NCBI RefSeq assembly: GCF_000469545.1
Contig: NZ_KI273050.1
Span: 1-64,000, forward strand
Reading direction: 5' to 3'
Source: Mitsuokella sp. oral taxon 131 str. W9106
GTDB lineage: Bacteria; Bacillota; Negativicutes; Selenomonadales; Selenomonadaceae
DNA length: 64,000 nt
The number at the start of each line of letters is the position of its first letter. Within the stretch, counting starts at the first letter, position 1. Of this stretch, positions 58,649 to 64,000 are shown one piece after another. The notes beneath the pieces were generated by a model. It had not been told where the DNA came from, searched no databases, and worked only from the letters and a program-made list of their open reading frames with translations. Both the position numbers and the translations under genes were made by a program.

Positions 58649-59648
58649 TGCGGGAAATGACGAGCGTAGGGGGAAAATCATGCGCTTTGTCAAAAAGTGG
58701 GGAACACTTCTCGTCACGGTCGTGACATTTGTGTTCTTCTCGATCGTAAACTGGGATGACAGTACGAACTCAAGCCTGTTTCTGACGACGGACAACGTCA
58801 TCACGATCCTGCGCTCCATTTCCATCATGGCGATTATTGCGATAGGGCTTACCTATTCGCTCGCGGTAAACGGCATGGATCTCGCGGTCGGCGCGACAGC
58901 GAACCTGGCAGATACGTTCGTTATGACGATGTTTGTATGGTACAGCATGTCCATTGGTGCGTCCATCGCGCTCACGATCTTGGCCTGCCTGACGGTCGCA
59001 GTGGTGAACTCGATTCTCATTGTGAGGTTGAAGATCCCGGATATGATCGCAACGCTTGCGGTCATGTTTATGTATCAAGGTGTGGCACTTACCTACTCGA
59101 ACGGCGGCGCAATCACGGAGCGCATGGTTCGTCCCGACGGCATTCATGCGGAAGGGCTTGTGCCGGCGGCGTTCAAGACGCTCGGCATTGAGCCAAACCT
59201 CGTCATTCTGATGCTTGTCGTCGTGGCATTTGCGTTTTTCTTTCTGAACTATACGAAGTATGGGCGTTATATGTACGCGATAGGCGGGAATCCAGAGGCG
59301 GCGAAGCTGTCCGGCATTCCGGTTAACCGCTATAAGATATTGGCGTACCTAATGTCGGCCGCGTTTTCGGCCATTGGCGGCATTTGTATTGCGGCGCGCG
59401 TGGGAACGGCGCAGGTCAGCGCAGGCGACGCCTTCTTGATGCCGGCGGTTGCGGCGGCATTCATCGGGTTTTCAGTTGGCGGAGCGGGAAAGCCGAATGC
59501 GTTTGGCACGCTCATCGGCGCGGTGCTCGTTGGCATTCTCGAAAATGGGCTTATCATGATGGCGGTGCCATACTATGCGATGAACATCATCAAGGGCTTG
59601 GTTCTTGCCCTCGCCCTTGCGATGACCTATTCCATCGCAAAAAAATAG
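58614..59648 (+). CDS. RbsC-like ABC importer permease
   Basis: A 344-residue inner-membrane permease with about ten helices after a short cytoplasmic N-terminus. The family motif GGNPEAAKLSGIPVNRYKILAYLMSA near residue 225 contacts the ATPase. GEGG-like ribosome sequence precedes ATG 58614 inside the ATPase gene. With the RbsB- and RbsA-like proteins it makes a complete sugar importer; a single permease gene implies a homodimer. mtnK starts 16 bases after the stop. Confidence 0.92.
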   Translation: MDEAKKTVGQADAGNDERRGKIMRFVKKWGTLLVTVVTFVFFSIVNWDDSTNSSLFLTTDNVITILRSISIMAIIAIGLTYSLAVNGMDLAVGATANLADTFVMTMFVWYSMSIGASIALTILACLTVAVVNSILIVRLKIPDMIATLAVMFMYQGVALTYSNGGAITERMVRPDGIHAEGLVPAAFKTLGIEPNLVILMLVVVAFAFFFLNYTKYGRYMYAIGGNPEAAKLSGIPVNRYKILAYLMSAAFSAIGGICIAARVGTAQVSAGDAFLMPAVAAAFIGFSVGGAGKPNAFGTLIGAVLVGILENGLIMMAVPYYAMNIIKGLVLALALAMTYSIAKK

Positions 59649-59664
59649 GAAAGGGAGATTTGTT

Positions 59665-60915
59665 ATGAGGGAGTATGAGACATATTTTTTGATGAAGGCG
59701 GAGGATGTGCCGGGGTATGTCAGGAAAAAGCTGCCGGATTTTTTCCCCGCAGGCGCAGTTCTTTCCGCGAAGGAGATTGGTGATGGCAATCTAAATTATG
59801 TCTTTCGCGTGAAGGATGAGGGGTCAGGGAAATCCATCATCATCAAGCAGGCTGGAGAAGAGACGCGTATTTCAAAGGAAATGCGCCTGTCGACGGATCG
59901 GGGCAGGATTGAGGCAAAAATCCTGTCGATTCAGTCCGATCTTGCGCCAGGCCTCGTTCCGACAGTCTATTCCTACGACGAGGTCATGTGCGCTATTTTG
60001 ATGGAGGATATGGTTGGACACAGCATGATGCGTACGGGACTCCTGCGCCATGAGACCTATCCTCGTTTCGCGGAGGATATATCTACTTTTATGGCGCGTT
60101 CCCTGCTCCTTTCAACAGATGTCGTGCTGGATCACAAGAAAAAAAAAGAGCTGGTCCGAAGCTTTATCAATCCAGATCTTTGTGAGATTACGGAAGATTT
60201 GGTTTACACGGAGCCATACAATGACCAGAAAAAGCGAAACAACGTCTATCCGCCAAATGCTGCATTTGTCAGGAAGGAGTTGTATGAAGATGAAGCACTT
60301 CATTTGGAGGTCGCTAAATTAAAATTTTCTTTCATGAACGATGCGCAGGCGCTCATTCACGGAGATTTGCATAGCGGTTCGGTATTTATTAATCCAGAGC
60401 ACACCTTCGTGTTCGATCCCGAGTTCGCATTCTATGGGCCGATGGGCTATGATGTGGGGAATATCCTTGCCAATCTTTTCTTTGCACGATGCAACGGATT
60501 TGCGACGATTGAGAAGGAAGGGGAGAAGGAGGTGTTCTGCAACTGGACGCTGTCGACCATGGTTTCCATTGTGGATCAGTTCACGGCAAAATTCAAGGCG
60601 CTTTGGAAGGAAAGGGCGCGTGAGCCGATGGCGAAAGTGAAGGGATTTTTGGACTATTATATGGGGCGTGTCCTTGCTGACACGGCCGGTGTCATGGGAC
60701 TGGAACTTATCCGTCGGACTGTCGGCATGGCAAATGTGAAGGATTTGACGGCCATTGCGGACGAAGCGAAGCGGACACGGGCGGAACGCACGTGTATTCT
60801 TCTCGCGAAGGACTGCATCCTGCATCGTGAATCGTTCCGAAAGGGCGCGGACTATGAGGCGGCGATCCATCGCGTGGAGGAAAAGGTGCAGAAGAAAGAA
60901 CTGGAGGAAGCTTGA
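59665..60915 (+). CDS. mtnK: S-methyl-5-thioribose kinase
   Basis: MtnK phosphorylates the anomeric hydroxyl of methylthioribose, and in several bacteria 5-deoxyribose, to the 1-phosphate. The 416-residue protein has the choline-kinase-like fold: [12 protein letters not shown] near residue 37 binds ATP, the catalytic loop is [14 protein letters not shown] near 230, and the metal-binding Asp is in [15 protein letters not shown]. The unbroken motifs indicate an active enzyme. AAAGGGAG lies before the ATG. It is followed after 13 bases by mtnA, the next enzyme of the pathway. Confidence 0.94.
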   Translation: MREYETYFLMKAEDVPGYVRKKLPDFFPAGAVLSAKEIGDGNLNYVFRVKDEGSGKSIIIKQAGEETRISKEMRLSTDRGRIEAKILSIQSDLAPGLVPTVYSYDEVMCAILMEDMVGHSMMRTGLLRHETYPRFAEDISTFMARSLLLSTDVVLDHKKKKELVRSFINPDLCEITEDLVYTEPYNDQKKRNNVYPPNAAFVRKELYEDEALHLEVAKLKFSFMNDAQALIHGDLHSGSVFINPEHTFVFDPEFAFYGPMGYDVGNILANLFFARCNGFATIEKEGEKEVFCNWTLSTMVSIVDQFTAKFKALWKERAREPMAKVKGFLDYYMGRVLADTAGVMGLELIRRTVGMANVKDLTAIADEAKRTRAERTCILLAKDCILHRESFRKGADYEAAIHRVEEKVQKKELEEA

Positions 60916-60928
60916 GAGGAGGAGAAAA

Positions 60929-62014
60929 ATGGGGAAGAGCATTCTCGACTATGAAACCTTGGAGCTGTCCGAGAGTGAGAGGGCACTCGTCATCATTGAT
61001 CAGACGAAGCTGCCGGGAAAAACAGAGATCTTGCATTTGAAGACGCAAAAGGAGATTTGGACAGCAATTCATGAGCTTCAGGTGCGCGGCGCGCCCGCCA
61101 TCGGCGATGCGGCGGCAATCGGTGCCTACCTTGCAGCGCTCGAAATCAACACGGAGGACGGGACAGAGTTCCAAAAGAGGTTCTTTGAGGCCACGGCGTA
61201 TCTCGACTCGTCGCGCCCTACGGCGGTGAACCTTTCATGGGCGCTGCGGCGCATGGAGGGCGTGGCACACGAGGCACTTGCGCGCGGCACATCTGTCCGA
61301 GAGGTTGTGGAACTCCTGCGGTGCGAGGCGCTTCGCATCAAGGCGGAGGACATTCACATCTGTGAGAGGATCGGTGCCTACGGGCTGGAACTGGTGAAGC
61401 CAGGCGATGGACTTCTTACACACTGCAATGCAGGCCAGCTTGCGACTGCAAAGTATGGCACGGCAACTGCTCCGATGTACTTAGGGCATGAACGTGGCTA
61501 CAGGTTCAAGGTGTTTGCCGATGAGACGCGCCCTCTTTTGCAGGGGGCGCGCCTGACGGCCTATGAGCTTTGCTCGGCGGGGATTGACGTGACGCTGATC
61601 TGTGACAATATGGCATCCTCTGTTATGAAAAATGGCTGGGTGCAGGCCGTCTTTGTCGGGTGTGACCGCGTGGCAGGCAATGGCGATGCGGCAAACAAGA
61701 TCGGTACATCGGGGGTGGCTATATTGGCCAAGTACTACAGCATCCCCTTTTATGTCTGCGCGCCGACTTCCACGATTGATTTTGATATGCCAACGGGGGC
61801 GGACATTCCCATCGAGGAGCGGGCGGCAGAGGAAATTACGGAAATGTGGTATAAGGAACGTATGGCACCGAAAGGGGTCAAAACGTACAATCCAGCATTT
61901 GACGTAACGGATCATACGCTGGTCACGGGATTTGTAACAGAATATGGGGTCGCGCGCCCTCCCTACGAAACGTCATTGAAAGAAATCCGCAAAAAGATGC
62001 GGGAAAGCGCATAG
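60929..62014 (+). CDS. mtnA: S-methyl-5-thioribose-1-phosphate isomerase
   Basis: MtnA opens methylthioribose-1-phosphate (or 5-deoxyribose-1-phosphate) to the ribulose-1-phosphate form. The 361-residue protein has [12 protein letters not shown] near residue 53, the active-site Cys in [17 protein letters not shown], the catalytic Asp in [18 protein letters not shown] and [10 protein letters not shown]. It resembles eIF2B subunits, the parent fold. ATG 60929 has GAGGAGG upstream; the longer frame runs into mtnK. Confidence 0.95.
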   Translation: MGKSILDYETLELSESERALVIIDQTKLPGKTEILHLKTQKEIWTAIHELQVRGAPAIGDAAAIGAYLAALEINTEDGTEFQKRFFEATAYLDSSRPTAVNLSWALRRMEGVAHEALARGTSVREVVELLRCEALRIKAEDIHICERIGAYGLELVKPGDGLLTHCNAGQLATAKYGTATAPMYLGHERGYRFKVFADETRPLLQGARLTAYELCSAGIDVTLICDNMASSVMKNGWVQAVFVGCDRVAGNGDAANKIGTSGVAILAKYYSIPFYVCAPTSTIDFDMPTGADIPIEERAAEEITEMWYKERMAPKGVKTYNPAFDVTDHTLVTGFVTEYGVARPPYETSLKEIRKKMRESA

Positions 62015-62040
62015 GAAATCAGGATGAATTTTCCATTTTC

Positions 62041-62069
62041 TTGATTCTTGCTACAGCTTTCGCTACAAT
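62041..62069 (+). promoter_or_regulatory. Internal promoter before the LacI-family gene
   Basis: TTGATT (62041-62046) and TACAAT (62064-62069) are 17 bases apart. Confidence 0.6.
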
Positions 62070-62074
62070 AAGCA

Positions 62075-62098
62075 CGGGACACACGACGAATTGTCCCG
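62075..62098. promoter_or_regulatory. Inverted repeat at the internal start site
   Basis: CGGGACA-N10-TGTCCCG lies where transcription from the internal promoter would begin. It could be an operator for self-control by the regulator encoded next. Confidence 0.45.
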
Positions 62099-62137
62099 CC
62101 AAGTGGTTTCAGAAGTGTCCTGAGCAGGAAAGGGAAT

Positions 62138-63208
62138 ATGGCTAGAAGAAGCGGAAAAAAACGTATGACGCTGGAAGATGTTGCGCGGCTTGCGGGCGTG
62201 TCGAAGACGACCGTCTCGCTTGTGCTGAATGATAAAGATGGCGTGGGCGCGGAAAAAAGGGAAGAGATTCTGCGCATTGTGGAAGAAACGGGCTATCAAT
62301 GGAAGGCACGAGGGAAAAGACAAGGGCAGCGAAACACGGTGCGATTTGTCAAGTACAAAGAGCAAGGCTTTATGGTGGAGCAGAATGGGGACTTCATTTC
62401 CCGCATTACGGATGGGATGGAACAAATGGCGCATCGAAATGACATGATCTTATCCATCACGAATGTGAGCGCGGATGATTTGGAGGAGATGATTCCGAAA
62501 ATCAATGAGGAAGAGGATTTCGGTATCGTGTTCCTTGCGACGGAGTTTCCTCCGAATCGAGCGGAGGTGCTGAGCAAGTTCCATGCACCGCTTGTCATAC
62601 TCGACAATGAAATGAGGTGGCAAAACTACAATGTGGTCGTCATGGACAATGCCTATGCGATTTATATGGCAGTAAAGCATCTCTATGAGATGGGGCATCG
62701 CAGGATAGGGCATATCACGACGCAATGCCCGGTCAGCAATATGGAGGCGCGGACACATGCATTTGGCGATGTCATGCAGTCCTTGGGACTGACTTGGGAA
62801 TCGCGCTATGCCTATACGACAGCAGATGACATTGATTCCTATTGCGATTCCCTGCTGGAGCAGCTTGATCCGAATGACCTTCCCACGGCGCTTGTCGCAG
62901 ATAACGACACGATTGCAATCAATGCGCTCCTTGCGCTGGATAAGCTCGGAAAGCGGGTGCCGGAGGATGTTTCCGTGATGGGAATTGATGATCTGACCAT
63001 CAGTGCCATCACGAGACCAGAGCTGACGACGGTTCGCTTGGAGAAAACACGGATGGGACGCTTGGCGATTGAGCGTGTGCTGTCGATAGCGGAAGGGGAC
63101 AGCGCGCCAATGAAGATTTTTACAGGAGCGAAGCTGATACGGCGAAAGTCCGTGGCGAGAATCTTGCCCGAATCGGATAGGCAGTGGAAAGGAGGCGGAA
63201 CATGCTAG
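62138..63208 (+). CDS. LacI-family regulator of the salvage operon
   Basis: A 356-residue LacI-type repressor. The helix-turn-helix MTLEDVARLAGVSKTTVSLVLN at residues 9-30 is standard, and the sugar-binding domain follows (FGIVFLATEFPPNRAE, then GHRRIGHITT, then DNDTIAINALLAL and MGIDDLTISAITRPELTTVRL). It sits inside the operon, before the aldolase gene, and probably responds to a pathway sugar or phosphate. Candidate operators are the repeats at 55762-55818 and 62075-62098, although they differ in sequence. AGGAAAGGG precedes the ATG. Confidence 0.9.
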   Translation: MARRSGKKRMTLEDVARLAGVSKTTVSLVLNDKDGVGAEKREEILRIVEETGYQWKARGKRQGQRNTVRFVKYKEQGFMVEQNGDFISRITDGMEQMAHRNDMILSITNVSADDLEEMIPKINEEEDFGIVFLATEFPPNRAEVLSKFHAPLVILDNEMRWQNYNVVVMDNAYAIYMAVKHLYEMGHRRIGHITTQCPVSNMEARTHAFGDVMQSLGLTWESRYAYTTADDIDSYCDSLLEQLDPNDLPTALVADNDTIAINALLALDKLGKRVPEDVSVMGIDDLTISAITRPELTTVRLEKTRMGRLAIERVLSIAEGDSAPMKIFTGAKLIRRKSVARILPESDRQWKGGGTC

Positions 63209-63873
63209 AGGAGTTGAAAGATCGAGTTTTGCTCGTTGCACAGAAAGCGCAACGAGAGGGGCTGTGCAAGCATAAGTCTGGGAATTTTTCGATGCGTGAT
63301 GAAAAGACAGGCTATCTTGTCATCACGCCGACGGGCGCAGATCGTGAGCGATTGTCCGTCGATGACATGGTCGTCATGAACATGGATGCGATGGTTGTGG
63401 AGAATAAAACATGCCTTCGTCCGACAAGCGAGGCACTTGTCCACATCAGAGCTTACGCGCTTCGTCCGGAATTGCGTGCGGTTGCGCACACGCATTCCAT
63501 GTATGCAACCACATTCGCCGTACTGGCAAAGCCGATTCCTGCCATCATTTACGAGCTGTCGCATCTGAATTGCAAAAAGGCGCGGATTCCTGTCGCGCGG
63601 TATGGACGCCCGGGAACCCCTGCACTTGCAGACTCCATCGTGGAGCCGCTGCAGGAGGCAGATGTCCTGCTCATGCAGGGACACGGGGCGATGGCCGTTG
63701 ACGCAAGCTCGATTGAGGAGGCATACCTGAAGGCAGCCTATATCGAGGAACTGGCAGAGATGTATCACCATGCCCTGACGGCAGGCAATGGGATCGAGCC
63801 GCCGGTGTTTTCTGCAGAAGAATTGCAGAAATGGGAATATCCAAAAGAAATCCAATTTTCACATCAAAAGTAG
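63202..63873 (+). CDS. Class II aldolase of the AraD/FucA family (Ald2/DrdA-like)
   Basis: A 223-residue zinc aldolase of the fuculose-phosphate aldolase type. KSGNFSMRDEKTGYLVITPTG binds phosphate, the catalytic acid is in RPTSEALVHI, and zinc ligands are in AHTHSMYATTF and the QGHGAMAV region. Next to mtnK and mtnA it matches the DHAP-shunt aldolase, which splits methylthioribulose-1-phosphate or 5-deoxyribulose-1-phosphate into DHAP and methylthioacetaldehyde or acetaldehyde. AAAGGAGG lies before ATG 63202; the start overlaps the regulator gene end by 7 bases. Confidence 0.88.
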   Translation: MLEELKDRVLLVAQKAQREGLCKHKSGNFSMRDEKTGYLVITPTGADRERLSVDDMVVMNMDAMVVENKTCLRPTSEALVHIRAYALRPELRAVAHTHSMYATTFAVLAKPIPAIIYELSHLNCKKARIPVARYGRPGTPALADSIVEPLQEADVLLMQGHGAMAVDASSIEEAYLKAAYIEELAEMYHHALTAGNGIEPPVFSAEELQKWEYPKEIQFSHQK

Positions 63874-63890
63874 AGGCTTGTAGAGGCTTA
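63871..63890 (+). repeat. Tandem 10-base repeat at the aldolase stop
   Basis: The sequence TAGAGGCTTG/TAGAGGCTTA is repeated back to back from the stop codon of the aldolase gene, a small duplication between the two genes. Confidence 0.6.
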
Positions 63891-63913
63891 ATGATGGAAA
63901 TGAGGTAGTTGCC

Positions 63914-64000
63914 ATGAAAAAGATAATCAACCGACCAGAAGATTATGCGCTCGATATGCTGAAGGGGATTTATGTTGCGCATGGGAAGGAGGTAAAGGCA
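63914..64000 (+). CDS. DhaK-like dihydroxyacetone kinase subunit (cut by window end)
   Basis: Only the first 29 residues are visible (MKKIINRPEDYALDMLKGIY, then VAHGKEVKA). They match the start of DhaK, the dihydroxyacetone-binding subunit, or of related ketose kinases. In the operon it would use the product of the aldolase or a related triose or tetrose. Since the aldolase should give DHAP directly, a DHA kinase is unexpected; it may instead be one of the DhaK-like kinases for other ketoses. The identity rests on few residues. Confidence 0.65.
   Translation, partial: MKKIINRPEDYALDMLKGIYVAHGKEVKA

Noticed and set aside
1-64000. CRISPR array, tRNA, rRNA, insertion sequence or prophage
   Set aside because: I saw no regular spaced repeats, no cloverleaf-like sequence with CCA end, and no transposase, integrase or phage protein among the readable frames; small RNAs could still be missed by eye.

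Overview
The window looks like chromosomal DNA from a diderm Firmicute of the Negativicutes, most likely a Selenomonas relative. The main evidence is an outer-membrane porin with an N-terminal S-layer-homology (SLH) domain, a hallmark of that lineage, together with Firmicute-like Shine-Dalgarno sites, strong intrinsic terminators and GC-rich codon use. The species call is inference. I saw no rRNA, tRNA, CRISPR array, transposase, integrase or phage gene. Coding is dense and mostly on the + strand; the clear exceptions are mutY, a cupin gene, a methyltransferase and a LacI-type regulator.

Layout. 0.2-3.6 kb: galU and two DUF445 membrane proteins. 3.6-4.8 kb: mutY (minus). 4.9-11.2 kb: branched-chain amino acid genes ilvN-ilvC | leuC-leuD-leuB-ilvB. 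11.3-13.3 kb: a YgbA-family protein and the SLH porin behind a Fur-box-like site. 13.4-20.6 kb: an ABC importer of the Fe3+/organophosphate type, a YesM/YesN-like two-component system and a HAD phosphatase. 20.6-34.5 kb: single genes and pairs (FliB-like protein, cupin, YdcF-like protein, two MATE transporters, Hsp20, type II NADH dehydrogenase, SGNH hydrolase, amidase, MetQ-like lipoprotein plus an aminotransferase). 34.5-35.0 kb: a cobalamin riboswitch with its own promoter, followed by hairpins and no recognisable + strand gene. 35.0-40.1 kb: methyltransferase, bacteriohemerythrin, tatA, TSUP transporter, an unknown repeat protein and hcp. 40.2-45.4 kb: a LacI regulator divergent from an L-arabinose operon (kinase-araD-araA). 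45.5-50.7 kb: a Crp/Fnr regulator and a reduced cytochrome c maturation set ccmABCEF. 50.8-54.2 kb: DUF4178, DUF350, a Gly/Ser-tailed protein and a glutathionylspermidine-synthase-like ATP-grasp protein. 54.3-64.0 kb: a salvage operon for methylthioribose or 5-deoxyribose.

How the genes work together. The last operon combines a ribokinase-like protein, a FucU-type mutarotase, an RbsBAC-like importer, MtnK, MtnA, a LacI regulator, a class II aldolase and the start of a DhaK-like kinase. MtnK, MtnA and a class II aldolase form the known DHAP shunt, which splits 5-deoxy-pentoses made from radical-SAM and polyamine by-products into DHAP and an aldehyde. A dedicated importer and mutarotase point to scavenging from outside the cell. 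The ccm set has the Cys-type (CxxxY) CcmE and no CcmG/H, matching the variant known from Desulfovibrio. Hcp, the YgbA-family protein, bacteriohemerythrin and the ccm genes together suggest an anaerobe that meets nitrite or nitric oxide.

The items most worth a second look are the orphan cobalamin riboswitch, the 5-deoxy-pentose operon with its odd leader, the CxxxY-type ccm set, the 30-bp palindrome before hcp and the unknown repeat protein at 37.8 kb.
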